Of a stretch of 64,000 nucleotides of DNA, positions 1-9,057 are shown one piece after another. The DNA is from Betaproteobacteria bacterium Ga0077532 (GTDB lineage: Bacteria; Pseudomonadota; Gammaproteobacteria; Burkholderiales; Ga0077523), in contig LNEE01000034.1 in NCBI GenBank assembly GCA_001464895.1, forward strand, positions 61,189-125,188, given 5' to 3'. Position 1 is the stretch's first letter. Each line of letters starts with the position of its first letter. A model generated the notes under the pieces. The model was not told the origin of the DNA, searched no databases, and saw only the letters and a list, made by a program, of their open reading frames with translations. The translations under genes and the position numbers were made by a program.

Positions 1-125
1 CAGGGCCCGATGACGAGCCCCGCCGCGAGGAAGCCGAGGACCGCACCGAGCTTCAGCTTGCGGAAGATCGGAACAGTGACGACTGCAGCGGCCAGGAAGA
101 CGGCGGTTTCGGTGAGGAGCTGCAT
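1..125 (-). CDS. Kef-type (CPA2) cation:proton antiporter, N-terminus only
   Basis: Only the first 41 codons are inside the window; the gene runs off the left edge. Reading the minus strand from the ATG at 125-123 gives a hydrophobic start (MQLLTETAVFLAAAV) followed by PIFRKLKLGAVLGFLAAG and LVIGP. This is the typical first two membrane segments of KefB/KefC-like monovalent cation:proton antiporters, where a 'lg.vlGyL.aGviiGP' motif is conserved. In that family the membrane domain exchanges K+ or Na+ for protons, often with a C-terminal RCK/TrkA-N domain, which cannot be seen here. It lies 35 bp downstream of the RidA gene on the same strand, so the two may be co-transcribed. Confidence 0.7.
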   Translation of the reverse strand, partial: MQLLTETAVFLAAAVVTVPIFRKLKLGAVLGFLAAGLVIGP

Positions 126-160
126 GGGGGGCAGGGGCTGGGGGCCAGCCCCTGGGGTGA

Positions 161-514
161 TCAGACCACCGCGGCCGTGATCCGGATCTCGACCTTGTAC
201 TTCGGTGCGGCGAGCTTCGATTCGACGCAGGCGCGGCCGGGGGCGCAACCTTCGGGCACCCAGGCGTCCCATTCCTTGTTCATGGCGTCGTAGTACGCCA
301 TGTCCGAGAGCCAGATCGTGGCCGAGAGCATGCTCGACCGGTTGCTGCCGGCCTCGGCGAGGAAGCCGTCGATCTTCTTCAGGATGTTGGCGGTCTGGGC
401 GCCCGGATCGTCCGGCACCGGTTCGTCGGCGACGATGCCGGCGAGGTAGACGGTCCCGTTGTGGATCACCACCTGCGAGAGGCGTTGGCGGACATGCTTG
501 CGGACGATGGTCAT
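161..514 (-). CDS. RidA family protein (YjgF/YER057c/UK114)
   Basis: A 117-residue protein of the usual RidA length. It begins MTIVRKHVRQRLSQVVIHNG and carries the family core 'TVYLAGIVADE', 'TANILKKIDGFLAEAGS' and 'GRACVESKLAAPKYKVEI', which contains the conserved Arg that binds the carboxylate of imine/enamine substrates. Canonical RidA deaminates reactive 2-aminoacrylate and related imines released by PLP enzymes. The sequence resembles the wider Rid family rather than the archetypal enteric RidA, so the exact substrate is uncertain. It sits 40 bp downstream of the Nramp-like transporter and 35 bp upstream of the antiporter, all on the minus strand, which suggests one transcript. Confidence 0.85.
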   Translation of the reverse strand: MTIVRKHVRQRLSQVVIHNGTVYLAGIVADEPVPDDPGAQTANILKKIDGFLAEAGSNRSSMLSATIWLSDMAYYDAMNKEWDAWVPEGCAPGRACVESKLAAPKYKVEIRITAAVV

Positions 515-554
515 CGTTGGAGTCTCCTTTGGTTAGAGGGTGTCGAAGCGGTTG

Positions 555-1952
555 TCAGGCGAACATCTTCGTCAGCTCGGTGGCGAGCGACGGGATCACG
601 AAGCCGATGATGAAGACTGCAGCCACCCACAGCAGCGTCACCATCCAGGCGGGCGCGTGCAGCGAGCGGCGCATGTGCTTGTAGTAGAGGTACAGCGTGG
701 CGCACGAGATGATCGGCAGCATGGCTGCCTGCGCCATGCCGCCCCACGTCACCATCTGGACCGGCGCCTGCCCGAAGATCCAGAACATGACGACGGGGAT
801 CACCGTGAGCACGACCACGAAGATGTCGCGCCAGCGATTGCGGGCCTTGAGATCATCGTGCTCGAACTTGCCGAGCAGGCGCATCAGGTCGGAGCACATG
901 CGGGAATGGCCGGCCGTGGCCGCCACGATCGTGCCCCACAGGATGATGATCGCGCCCGCGTAGAAGAGATACTGCGCCCACCCCCCCAGCGTCTGCGTGT
1001 AGATGTTCGAGAGCACGGCGATCATCTCGGCACCGTTCGGCACCTGGCCCGCCGGATGCAGGATGCCCGCGCCGAGCAGGTAGAACGCGACGGTGGCGAT
1101 CGTGTAGATGAGCATCGAGAAGACGACGTCGATGTTCATGACGTGGGCCCAGCCGCGGGCGCGACGGCGCCACGCATCGGAGTTCACGTACGGGCCGGTG
1201 TTGCGGGCGTAGCCCTTCTCCATGCACCAGTACGTGTAGACGTACAGCTCCGTCGCGCCGACGCCCGTGATGCCGAACACGGCGATCGCGATGGCGAGGC
1301 CTTCCTTCGGGATCTCGAAGGCGAAGCCCTGCATCATCTCGTTCACATGGAAGGTCGGCGACCCGACGAGCAGGATCGCCGCGAGCAGCGTGATGAACGT
1401 GAAGAGGCCCACCTTCACCATCGCGAGTCTCTCCATGCGCGCATAGCCTCCGCCCAGGAGCAGCGCCAGCGTGAGCGCCCAGAACACGACCACCCACATG
1501 CCCACCGGCAGGGTCGTGAGCTGGAACATGACCTGCGAGACGCCGATGAACATCGCGGCGATCTGGAAGAGCGTGAGGAACACCATCATCGCCCAAGCGA
1601 CGATGACCCAGTTGATCCGCTTGCCGCGGGGGCCGGGCACGTGGTTCACGGCGTCCAGACCGGTCTCGGCGCGGGCGATCACGTAGCGGCCGAGGAAGGC
1701 CTGCACCACGGCCTTGATGAGACAGCTCACGATCACGAGCCACAGCATCGTGTAGCCGACCTTGGCGCCGAGCGCGGTGGTGGCGATCAGCTCGCCCGAG
1801 CCCACGATGGACGCTGCCAGCACGATGCCCGGTCCGATCTTGCGCAGGATGTTCCAGAACCCGACCGGCGGTTCGAGGATGTCCTTCGGGTCGAGCTGGT
1901 ACGGGTCGAAGTGCGCCGGGGTCGCGCGGGTGCCGCGCCGCTGGGTGGTCAT
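555..1952 (-). CDS. Nramp-related divalent metal transporter, non-canonical metal site
   Basis: A 465-residue integral membrane protein with about eleven hydrophobic segments, consistent with the LeuT-fold Nramp family. The first membrane helix reads GPGIVLAASIVGSGELIATT (about residues 40-59). Canonical Nramps have the Asp-Pro-Gly-Asn metal site at this spot, and here it is Val-Gly-Ser-Gly-Glu. Helix 6, near 'VFGITGVGATELYVYTYW', also lacks the usual Met-Pro-His. Such substitutions are known in Nramp-related branches that carry ions other than Mn2+/Fe2+ (Mg2+ in the NRMT group), so the ion here is uncertain. It is the first gene of a likely three-gene minus-strand unit with RidA and the antiporter. 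Confidence 0.8.
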   Translation of the reverse strand: MTTQRRGTRATPAHFDPYQLDPKDILEPPVGFWNILRKIGPGIVLAASIVGSGELIATTALGAKVGYTMLWLVIVSCLIKAVVQAFLGRYVIARAETGLDAVNHVPGPRGKRINWVIVAWAMMVFLTLFQIAAMFIGVSQVMFQLTTLPVGMWVVVFWALTLALLLGGGYARMERLAMVKVGLFTFITLLAAILLVGSPTFHVNEMMQGFAFEIPKEGLAIAIAVFGITGVGATELYVYTYWCMEKGYARNTGPYVNSDAWRRRARGWAHVMNIDVVFSMLIYTIATVAFYLLGAGILHPAGQVPNGAEMIAVLSNIYTQTLGGWAQYLFYAGAIIILWGTIVAATAGHSRMCSDLMRLLGKFEHDDLKARNRWRDIFVVVLTVIPVVMFWIFGQAPVQMVTWGGMAQAAMLPIISCATLYLYYKHMRRSLHAPAWMVTLLWVAAVFIIGFVIPSLATELTKMFA

Positions 1953-2004
1953 GAGTTCTTCTCCTCTGCCGTTCGATACCCGACGCCGTCGCTCCGGACG
2001 ACCG

Positions 2005-3378
2005 TCAGACGTCGCGCCGCGCGTCGCGCGCAGTCTTCATGGTGACCATCTCTTCCGACGCCGTCGGATGGATGGCCACCGTGTCGTCGAATTGTTGCTT
2101 CGTCGCGCCCATCTTCACCGCGACCGCGAAGCCCTGCAGCATTTCGTCCGCGCCCGGCCCGATCACGTGGCAGCCCACCACGCGTTCTTCCGCTCCGGTG
2201 ACGACGAGCTTCATGGCCGTCTTCACCGTGCGCTGCGTGAATCCGTGACTCATGGGGGTGAAGCGTGTCTCGTAGATCTTCACGTCGGCACCGTACCGCG
2301 CCACCGCCTGCGGTTCCGTCAGCCCGACCGTACCGATCGGCGGATGCGAGAACACCACCGTAGCGATGTTCTCGTAGTCGAGATGACGCCCGTTCATGCC
2401 ACCGAACAGGCGGTCGGCCAGACGCCGGCCGGCAGCGATGGCCACCGGCGTGAGTTCGTGGTGCCCGGTGACGTCGCCCACCGCGTGGATGCCCGGCACC
2501 GGGGTGTCCTGGAATCGGTCCACCGGGATCACGCCGTTGTCGTCCGTCGGCAGGCCTGCGGCCTCGGGGGCCAGGGCGGCGGTGACGGGCTTGCGTCCGA
2601 TCGCCCAGAGCACGCAGTCGAACGGGCCGTGCCGCGAGCGGTCCTCCCCGACGAGCCAGAGTCCGGCGTCGTCGCGTTCGACGCGCGCCGGGTGGAAGCC
2701 GGTGACCTGCCGGATGCCGTCCGCCAGCATGTGTTCCGTGAGGTTCGTGCGGAGCATGGGATCGAAGTCGTGCAGGACGTGGTCGCGGCGGAGGAACTGC
2801 GTGACCTCCGACCCCAGTGCGCGCATGAGTCCGCCGACTTCGACGGCGATGTAGCCGCCGCCCACCACGGCGAGCCGCTCCGGCTGGGTCTCGAGGTCGA
2901 AGTAGCCATCGGACGTGATGCCCAGCATCGCGCCCGGGATGTCGGGGATGCGCGGCGCCCCGCCCACTGCCACGAGGATGTGATCGGCCGTGATGCGCTC
3001 GCCGTCGACGTCGACGGTGCGGGCATCCACGAACCGGGCGTAGCCGCGCACGATCTCGACCTTGTTGCCGCGCAGGTAGCGCTCGTAGGCGCCGTTCAGG
3101 TTCGCGACGTAGGCATCGCGCGCTGCCTTGAGGCGGTCCCACCGGAATTCGTACGGTGGCACCGAGAATCCGTACGACGCGGCGTCCTCGATCGTGTGGG
3201 CCATCTGGCCTGCCGTCCACATGATCTTCTTGGGCACGCAGCCCACGTTCACGCACGTGCCGCCGAGCCGGCCGCCTTCGATCAGGGCCACCTTCGCGCC
3301 GTAGGAAGCCGCGCGGTTCGCGGTGGCCACGCCGCCGCTCCCGCCACCGATGCAAACGAGGTCGAAATGCCTTGTCAT
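2005..3378 (-). CDS. gor: glutathione-disulfide reductase
   Basis: A flavoprotein that uses NADPH to reduce oxidised glutathione in the cytoplasm. The 457-residue product starts [20 protein letters not shown], an FAD-binding GxGxxG motif. The redox disulfide is in [13 protein letters not shown] (Cys42 and Cys47). A second nucleotide-binding motif, [19 protein letters not shown], is the NADPH site, and the C-terminal active-site block [11 protein letters not shown] carries the catalytic His. Length and motifs match glutathione reductase rather than lipoamide or mercuric reductase. The open frame continues upstream, but the start at 3378 sits directly before the flavin motif. The gene diverges from the HemD-like gene. 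It would regenerate glutathione for the FrmA/FghA pathway and the YfcG protein also present in this window. Confidence 0.92.
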   Translation of the reverse strand: MTRHFDLVCIGGGSGGVATANRAASYGAKVALIEGGRLGGTCVNVGCVPKKIMWTAGQMAHTIEDAASYGFSVPPYEFRWDRLKAARDAYVANLNGAYERYLRGNKVEIVRGYARFVDARTVDVDGERITADHILVAVGGAPRIPDIPGAMLGITSDGYFDLETQPERLAVVGGGYIAVEVGGLMRALGSEVTQFLRRDHVLHDFDPMLRTNLTEHMLADGIRQVTGFHPARVERDDAGLWLVGEDRSRHGPFDCVLWAIGRKPVTAALAPEAAGLPTDDNGVIPVDRFQDTPVPGIHAVGDVTGHHELTPVAIAAGRRLADRLFGGMNGRHLDYENIATVVFSHPPIGTVGLTEPQAVARYGADVKIYETRFTPMSHGFTQRTVKTAMKLVVTGAEERVVGCHVIGPGADEMLQGFAVAVKMGATKQQFDDTVAIHPTASEEMVTMKTARDARRDV

Positions 3379-3532
3379 GCCTGTCCGTCCAGAGTGTCCG
3401 AGGCCGGAGTGTAAGTGCATCGGAGCGCGTCGCGGGCCCGATTTTCGGGCGTCGGGCACCACGGGTGCGCCACGCTTGCCGCGCTGCTCGCACGGGACGA
3501 TCATCGGTGCCGACCGTGTCCCCGGAGTCCCC

Positions 3533-4345
3533 ATGCAAGGTGAACGCATCGCCATCCTCGAGAGCCGCGCTGCCCAGCAGGTCGCGGCGCTCGTGGCGCG
3601 CCACGGCGGTACGCCCGTCTCCGCGCCGGCACTGGCCGAGGTGCCCGACGCCGATCCCGACGGGGTGCGCGCGCTGATCGAACATCACGCGGCCACACCG
3701 CCTGCGCTCGCCATCTTCCAGACGGGGGTGGGCACGCGTGCCCTCTTCGAGACGGCTGCTGCGCTGAACCTCGAACGTACGCTGGAAGCGATGCTCTCCC
3801 GCACCGTCGTCGCGGTGCGCGGGCCGAAGCCCACCGCCGTGCTGCGCGGCCGGAGCATCCGCATCGATCGCGCTGCGGTGGATCCCTTCACGACCGTGGA
3901 ACTCCTCGCTGCGATCGCCGATGTGCCGATCGACGGTGGCACGGTGCTCGTGCAGCGGTACGGAGAGAGCAACGAGGGTCTCGCGAAGGCGCTCGCCGCG
4001 CGGGGTGCTGCGGCGGTGGAGATTCCGACGTATCGCTGGGCCCTGCCGGAAGACACGGCCCCCTTGATCGACCTGGGCGAACGGCTCCGGGCGGGAGCGA
4101 TAGACGCCGTGGTGTTCACCAGCGCGTCGCAGGTCCGCAACCTGTTCACCGTGGCCGGGGCCATGGCGGGAGACGACGCATTGCGGGCCGCGCTGTTGCG
4201 ATCGCGCCTCGTATCGATCGGGCCCGTGTGCTCGGACGCCCTGCGCGCCGCCGGCCTCCGCGTGGACGCCGAGGCGCGCCCGCCCAAGCTGGGTTTCCTC
4301 GTGGCTGCGATCGAAGCGGCCATCGCGTCCCGCTCACCCGGCTGA
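3533..4345 (+). CDS. hemD: uroporphyrinogen-III synthase family protein
   Basis: A 270-residue protein of the usual HemD length. HemD closes hydroxymethylbilane into uroporphyrinogen III in tetrapyrrole synthesis. Recognisable features are the two-lobed pattern '[22 protein letters not shown]', '[14 protein letters not shown]', '[22 protein letters not shown]' and '[16 protein letters not shown]', the best-conserved stretch of the family. HemD is poorly conserved in sequence, so the family call is firmer than the specific function. The frame is open further upstream, but the Met at 3533 begins the first beta-strand. It is isolated from other heme genes and divergent from glutathione reductase. 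A second, canonical hemD elsewhere in the genome is possible. Confidence 0.75.
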   Translation: MQGERIAILESRAAQQVAALVARHGGTPVSAPALAEVPDADPDGVRALIEHHAATPPALAIFQTGVGTRALFETAAALNLERTLEAMLSRTVVAVRGPKPTAVLRGRSIRIDRAAVDPFTTVELLAAIADVPIDGGTVLVQRYGESNEGLAKALAARGAAAVEIPTYRWALPEDTAPLIDLGERLRAGAIDAVVFTSASQVRNLFTVAGAMAGDDALRAALLRSRLVSIGPVCSDALRAAGLRVDAEARPPKLGFLVAAIEAAIASRSPG

Positions 4346-4407
4346 GCGGCTGCCGCACCGGATCGCGTCGCTATACTCGATGCTCCCCCGACGACGACCC
4401 CGACACC

Positions 4408-5103
4408 ATGATCGACCTCTACTACTGGACCACGCCCAACGGGCACAAGATCACCATCTTCCTGGAAGAAGCCGGCCTGCCGTACCGGGTCATTCCGGTC
4501 AACATCGGCAAGGGGGAGCAGTTCGACCCCGAGTTCCTGCGCATCGCCCCCAACAACCGCATCCCGGCCATCGTCGACACCGACCCCGGTGACGGCGGCG
4601 CCGGCATTCCCATCTTCGAGTCGGGAGCGATCCTCGTGTACCTCGCCGCGAAGACCGGCCGGTTCATGCCGCGCGACACCCGGGCATGGGTCGACGTGAT
4701 GCAGTGGCTCATGTGGCAGATGGGTGGCCTCGGGCCGATGGCCGGGCAGAACCATCACTTCTCGCAGTACGCGCCGGAGAAGCTGCCCTACGCGATCGAC
4801 CGGTACGTGAAAGAGACCAACCGCCTCTACGGCGTGCTGAACCGCCGGCTCGCCGACCGCGAGTTCGTCGCAGGCGAGTACTCGATCGCCGACATGGCGT
4901 CGTATCCGTGGGTCGTCCTGTACGCCCGCCAGGGGCAGGACATCGAGGAGTTCCCCCACCTGAAGCGCTGGTTCGAGACGATCCGCGCGCGTCCTGCGGT
5001 CGTGCGCGCCTACGACGTCGCGAAGGGCATCAACACCAAGCCGACGGTGGACGACGAGGCGAAGAAGGTGCTGTTCGGGCAGACGGCGGGCGTGGTGAAG
5101 TGA
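4408..5103 (+). CDS. yfcG: glutathione S-transferase, Nu class, disulfide-bond oxidoreductase
   Basis: The 231-residue protein begins MIDLYYWTTPNGHKITIFLE and continues with 'GKGEQFDPEFLRIAPNNRIP' and 'GGLGPMAGQNHHFSQYAPE', nearly the same blocks as E. coli YfcG. YfcG has little classical transferase activity; it binds glutathione disulfide and acts as a disulfide-bond reductase on small molecules and peroxides. The thioredoxin-like N-terminal lobe has the TPNGH motif used by this class in place of a catalytic Tyr, Ser or Cys. The C-terminal helical lobe contains 'AGEYSIADMASYPWV', the usual GST N-capping region. It lies 62 bp after hemD, and a REP-like repeat follows it. Confidence 0.9.
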   Translation: MIDLYYWTTPNGHKITIFLEEAGLPYRVIPVNIGKGEQFDPEFLRIAPNNRIPAIVDTDPGDGGAGIPIFESGAILVYLAAKTGRFMPRDTRAWVDVMQWLMWQMGGLGPMAGQNHHFSQYAPEKLPYAIDRYVKETNRLYGVLNRRLADREFVAGEYSIADMASYPWVVLYARQGQDIEEFPHLKRWFETIRARPAVVRAYDVAKGINTKPTVDDEAKKVLFGQTAGVVK

Positions 5104-5197
5104 GGCGTCAGAAGCTGGCGAACAGCAGAGATTCGCGAGCCGATCGACGGATACCGGTCCTGCCACCACCGCCCCTGCGGTAGGGGCCCACGCTTTT

Positions 5198-5309
5198 TGT
5201 AGGAGCGGGCCATGCCCGAGAAACCGGTGGTTCCGGGTGAGGCGCTTCCGCAGCATCTGCCGCTTTCGGGGGCATGGCCCCCTCCTACAGGGCCGTGGCC
5301 CACTCCTAC
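5198..5309. repeat. REP/BIME-like palindromic repeat
   Basis: An imperfect palindromic unit. It opens with TGTAGGAGCGGGCCATGCCC and closes with the inverted arm GGGGGCATGGCCCCCTCCTACA about 70 bp later, followed by a further half arm ending at 5309. The central spacer (GGTGGTTCCGGGTGAGGCGC and onward) matches the spacers of the other BIME copies in the window. It lies between the convergent yfcG and rlhA genes, the usual place for bacterial REP elements. Confidence 0.85.
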
Positions 5310-5385
5310 GAAAAGCTCGTCATCCACGATCGCGGTCGTACCCATGTGCACGGCCGCGATACGCCACTGGGCTTTTCCCTGGTGT

Positions 5386-7353
5386 CTAGCCCCTCGGCCC
5401 CGCGGTCCCGGCCCCCGCCCTGTAGAACGTGATCGGTGCCGCCGGCACTTCGTTCGCGATCGACTTCCGCATGCGGCCGACGACATGCATTTCGCAGGGC
5501 TTGCAGTCGAAGCGCAGCGTCAGGCGGTCGTCGCCGTGGGTGATCGTCAAAGGCTCCGCCCGCACCTGGCCCTGTACGCCCGTCACGCCCTTGGCCTGCT
5601 TCGGACACATCGACAGCGAGAAGCGCACGCAGTGCTTGGTGATCATGAGCGAGACCTCGCCGGTCTCCTCGTGGGACTCGTAGGCCGACGCGATCACCTT
5701 CACGCCGTGCTTCGCGTAGAAGTCGCGGGCCTTGTGGTTGTACACATTGGCGAGGTAGGTGAGCGTGTCCTCGGGATAGTGCGCTGGAGGGTCCGCGGGG
5801 ACGGCGCGCGGGAGGCGTTCGAAACCGGCAGCCCGGGCGGCTTCCACGGCAGCCACCGCGTCGCGCCGCAGGGCGTTCACCGCCGATGCCGGCAGGAACC
5901 ACGGTTGCGACAAGTCGATGTCGATGCTCGTCGCCGCGAAGACCGTGTTGCCCAGCTTCCCGAGGCTGTCGCGGAGCGCGGATTCCGCCCCGCTGGCGTC
6001 GCGGGCGGGTTCCTTCACTCGCACGAGCGATGCGATGGCCGTGAAGCCGTCCTCGTCGGTCGCCGACAGCGTGAACCCGTCGTCCGATTCCGCGAGCCGC
6101 AGCGCGAGCCCGATGCGCCGGTCGGCGGTCTTGCGCTCCAGCAGGCGATCCCACGCCGTGTCGCTGTTCCGGTGCAGTGCCACGTCGGCGCGAAGTCCGG
6201 GCAGGTTCGCCACCGGTTCGTTCGGCTCGATGCGGTAGACCGTGTGCGGCGCGGGACCGACCCCCTCGGCGCGATTCACGCGGATACCCGCCAGTTCGCG
6301 CTTCGACGTGTAGTAGGTGAGTCCGTCGCCATTGTGGATCGGCACCGTCGCTTCCATCTCGAACCAGTCCGGGCCGACGCGGAGCACGTGTCCCACGGGC
6401 AGCCCCACGTGCTTCGGGGAATCGAAGTTGCCGATGTCGTCCTTGCGGCCATTCACGAAGTAGTCGGTGCCGCCGCGGTTGTAGTCACGCCCGGGGTCAG
6501 GTGTGAACAGGAAGGTGCAGCGCCCGGAGGATGCCCGGGTGAGCGTCGGCGTGTCCTCGAGGATGGCGTCGAGCAGCTGCCGGTACTGGGCCGTGGTGTT
6601 CTTCACGTAGCCCAGGTCCTTGTAGCGGCCTTCGATCTTGAACGACCGCACACCGGCATCCACGAGGGCGCGCAGATTGCCGCTCTGGTCGTTGTCCTTG
6701 AGCGACAGCACGTGGCGCTCGTACGCGACCACGCGGCCGTCGTTGTCGGTCACCGTGTATGGCAGGCGGCACTCCTGCGAGCAGTTGCCGCGGTTGGCGC
6801 TCCGGCCCGTGTGGGCATGGCTGATGAAGCACTGCCCGCTGTAGGCCACGCACAGCGCGCCGTGGATGAAGAACTCGATGGTGGCGCCGGTCAGCACCCC
6901 GGAGATCGCACGGATCTCCGGGAGCGACAGCTCGCGCGCCAGCACCATCTGCGAGAAGCCGACGTCCTGGAGGAAGCGGGCCTTCTCGGGCGTGCGGATG
7001 TCGGTCTGGGTGCTCGCGTGGAGCTGGATGGGCGGCAGGTCGAGTTCCAGCAGGCCGAGGTCCTGCACGATGAGGGCGTCGACGCCCGCCTCGTACAGCG
7101 TGTGGATGAGCCTCCGGGCGGGCTCCAGCTCGTCGTCGCGCAGGATGGTGTTGAGGGTGACGAAGATGCGGCTGCCGAACCGGTGGGCGTGCGCGCAGAG
7201 CCGCTCGATGTCGGCGACCTCGTTGCCGGCATTCAGCCGGGCCCCGAAGGAAGGCCCGCCGATATAGACCGCATCGGCGCCATGGTTCACGGCCTCGATG
7301 CCGATGTCGGCGGTGCGGGCGGGGGAGAGCAGTTCGAGGTCGGGACGGGGCAT
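5386..7353 (-). CDS. rlhA: 23S rRNA 5-hydroxycytidine C2501 synthase (U32 family)
   Basis: A 655-residue member of the peptidase-U32 family, matching the length of RlhA (YdcP) rather than the shorter TrhP (YegQ) or UbiU/UbiV. The N-terminal region has the TIM-barrel blocks LELLSPARTADIGIEAVNHG, 'HGADAVYIGGPSFGAR' and 'IFVTLNTILRDDELEPARRL'. The Cys-rich signature HGALCVAYSGQCFISHAH, followed by RSANRGNCSQECRLPYT, supplies probable iron-sulfur ligands. The C-terminus ends with a second Cys set (CVRFSLSMCPKQAKG, FDCKPCEMHVVG). In E. coli RlhA hydroxylates C2501 of 23S rRNA using prephenate-dependent chemistry. The first Met of the open frame is 12 codons upstream at 7389; I chose 7353 because it directly precedes the conserved block. 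Confidence 0.9.
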   Translation of the reverse strand: MPRPDLELLSPARTADIGIEAVNHGADAVYIGGPSFGARLNAGNEVADIERLCAHAHRFGSRIFVTLNTILRDDELEPARRLIHTLYEAGVDALIVQDLGLLELDLPPIQLHASTQTDIRTPEKARFLQDVGFSQMVLARELSLPEIRAISGVLTGATIEFFIHGALCVAYSGQCFISHAHTGRSANRGNCSQECRLPYTVTDNDGRVVAYERHVLSLKDNDQSGNLRALVDAGVRSFKIEGRYKDLGYVKNTTAQYRQLLDAILEDTPTLTRASSGRCTFLFTPDPGRDYNRGGTDYFVNGRKDDIGNFDSPKHVGLPVGHVLRVGPDWFEMEATVPIHNGDGLTYYTSKRELAGIRVNRAEGVGPAPHTVYRIEPNEPVANLPGLRADVALHRNSDTAWDRLLERKTADRRIGLALRLAESDDGFTLSATDEDGFTAIASLVRVKEPARDASGAESALRDSLGKLGNTVFAATSIDIDLSQPWFLPASAVNALRRDAVAAVEAARAAGFERLPRAVPADPPAHYPEDTLTYLANVYNHKARDFYAKHGVKVIASAYESHEETGEVSLMITKHCVRFSLSMCPKQAKGVTGVQGQVRAEPLTITHGDDRLTLRFDCKPCEMHVVGRMRKSIANEVPAAPITFYRAGAGTAGPRG

Positions 7354-7550
7354 GATTTCTGGGGCTGGGGGCGAAGGGTTGTGCGGCATCGCGGCGCCGA
7401 GGACAGCCGCGCCGAGCGCTGGATGGTACAGCGTGCCGGTCCTTGATCCTCAGCAAGCCGCCACGTATCGATCGCCGATAGCATCGAACCGAAGCGAGAA
7501 GCGCGGCTCATACTCCCCCAGACCAGCCCCCAGCCTCCAGCCCCCGGAAA

Positions 7551-8186
7551 ATGACCATCTCTCATCTTCGCAAGGAATACTCCCGCGCCCGCTTCGACGA
7601 GGCCGATGCCTCGCCCGATCCGGTGGCGCAGTTCCGCCACTGGTTCGACGAGGCCGTGAAGGCCGAACTGCCGGAGCCGAACGCCATGACCCTCGCCACG
7701 GCCAACCGCGCCGGTGTTCCCACCGCCCGGATCGTGCTCATCAAGGCGTTCGACGCGCACGGTTTCGTGTTCTTCACCAACTACGCCAGTCGGAAGGGTC
7801 GCGAGCTGGCCGAGAACCCCCGTGCCTGCCTGCTGTTTCATTGGGTGGAACTGGAGCGCCAGGTCCGCATCGAGGGCGCCATCGAAAAGGTGGCTGAGGC
7901 GGAATCGGACGCCTACTTCAAGGAACGTCCACTCGGCAGCCGCCATGGCGCGTGGGCATCCACCCAGAGCGCCGTGCTGCCCGGACGCGAGGTCCTGGAA
8001 CAGAAGGTCGCGCAGATCGCGCGCGAGATGGGCGACGACCCGCCGCGGCCGCCCCACTGGGGCGGGTACCGATTGAAGCCAACGCTGTTCGAGTTCTGGC
8101 AGGGCCGCCCGAGCCGGCTGCACGACCGGCTGCAGTACACGCCGGTGCATGGGGGCGGGTGGAAGGTGGAACGGCTGTCGCCGTGA
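7551..8186 (+). CDS. pdxH: pyridoxamine 5'-phosphate oxidase
   Basis: A 211-residue FMN enzyme that oxidises pyridoxine or pyridoxamine 5'-phosphate to pyridoxal 5'-phosphate. Family motifs are [17 protein letters not shown] at the start, '[20 protein letters not shown]' (FMN phosphate binding), '[14 protein letters not shown]', 'SRHGAWAS' and the C-terminal substrate site [11 protein letters not shown], in which the Arg and His of RLHDR are catalytic or phosphate contacts. The length is standard. The gene diverges from rlhA across about 200 bp that contains a pyrimidine-rich tract just before the start. A large repeat block follows it. Confidence 0.94.
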   Translation: MTISHLRKEYSRARFDEADASPDPVAQFRHWFDEAVKAELPEPNAMTLATANRAGVPTARIVLIKAFDAHGFVFFTNYASRKGRELAENPRACLLFHWVELERQVRIEGAIEKVAEAESDAYFKERPLGSRHGAWASTQSAVLPGREVLEQKVAQIAREMGDDPPRPPHWGGYRLKPTLFEFWQGRPSRLHDRLQYTPVHGGGWKVERLSP

Positions 8187-8276
8187 AGGGCGCCAGCGGC
8201 GGTAGTGCGCGGGAAGCATCGACCAGGGGAGGGCCTTGCATGGAGGCGCCACCCGCTTGGGGAATGGGCGAGTTTT

Positions 8277-8406
8277 TGTAGGAGCGGGCCATGTCCGCCT
8301 CTCGGGCCTATCGGCCCGCGGCGGAGTCCCGCGTGGTGTACCAACAAGGGGGGGCCCTTGTATATCCCCCCGTGGCGCGCCACCCGATTGGGGAACGAGC
8401 GACTTT
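8277..8406. repeat. Composite repeat (family 2) with conserved hairpin
   Basis: The unit opens like a REP arm (TGTAGGAGCGGGCCATGTCC), then runs through GGGCCTATCGGCCCGCGGCG and a hairpin ACAAGGG-GGGG-CCCTTGT, followed by TATATCCCCC. Closely related units occur near 55,494 and 55,775, with an inverted one near 14,961. It is the first member of the repeat block between pdxH and the PEP-CTERM gene. The open frames across it are artefacts of palindrome composition. Confidence 0.85.
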
Positions 8407-8903
8407 TGTAGGAGCGGGCCATGCGCGCGAGAGCGATGGTTCCGGTCGAAGCGCATCCGAAGCATCAACCGCTTTCGCGGCCATGGGCCGCTCCTACAAC
8501 GGCGGTGGACGCGCCACCTGCTTGGGGAATGGGCGAGCTTCTGTAGGAGCGGGCCATGCCCGCGAAAGCGATGGTTCCGGTCGAGACGCATCCGCAGCAT
8601 CCACCGCTTTCGCGGCCATGGGCCGCTCCTACAACGGCGGTGGACGCGACACCTGCTTGGGGAATGGGCGAGCTTCTGTAGGAGCGGGCCATGCCCGCGA
8701 AAGCGATGGTTCCGGTCGAGACGCATCCGCAGTATCCACCGCTTTCGCGGCCATGGGCCGCTCCTACAACGGCGGTGGACGCGCTACCCGCCTCGGGAAT
8801 GGGCGAGCCTCTGTAGGAGCGGGCCATGGCCGCGAAAGCGTTGGTTCCGGTCGAGACGCATCCGCAGCATCCACCGCTTTCGCAGCCATGGGCCGCTCCT
8901 ACG
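8407..8903. repeat. Tandem array of four BIME units, 135-bp period
   Basis: Four copies of TGTAGGAGCGGGCCATG begin at 8407, 8542, 8677 and 8812, exactly 135 bp apart. Each unit is an inverted pair of REP arms (arm, spacer beginning TGGTTCCGGTCGA, inverted arm ending GGCCGCTCCTAC) plus a linker of about 40 bp, GGCGGTGGACGCGCCACCTG and onward. Copies two and three are nearly identical, which points to recent unequal exchange or slippage. There is no unique spacer between units, so this is not a CRISPR. Confidence 0.9.
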
Positions 8904-9057
8904 GAATCCGTCGCGTCGATTGCTGCCGGGTGGGCGCCCAGGGCGCCATTGAGCAGACGCAAGGACTCGCGCGGTCGGTGGCGCTAGCCTCGATGCTGGA
9001 GAGGCTGGCGCGTTGCGCGGAACGTGATCGGCCTCCAACAACGCGGAGACCGATGCC

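Noticed and set aside
8407..8903. Possible CRISPR array
   Set aside because: Units are contiguous 135-bp palindromic repeats without unique spacers, and no cas gene is near.
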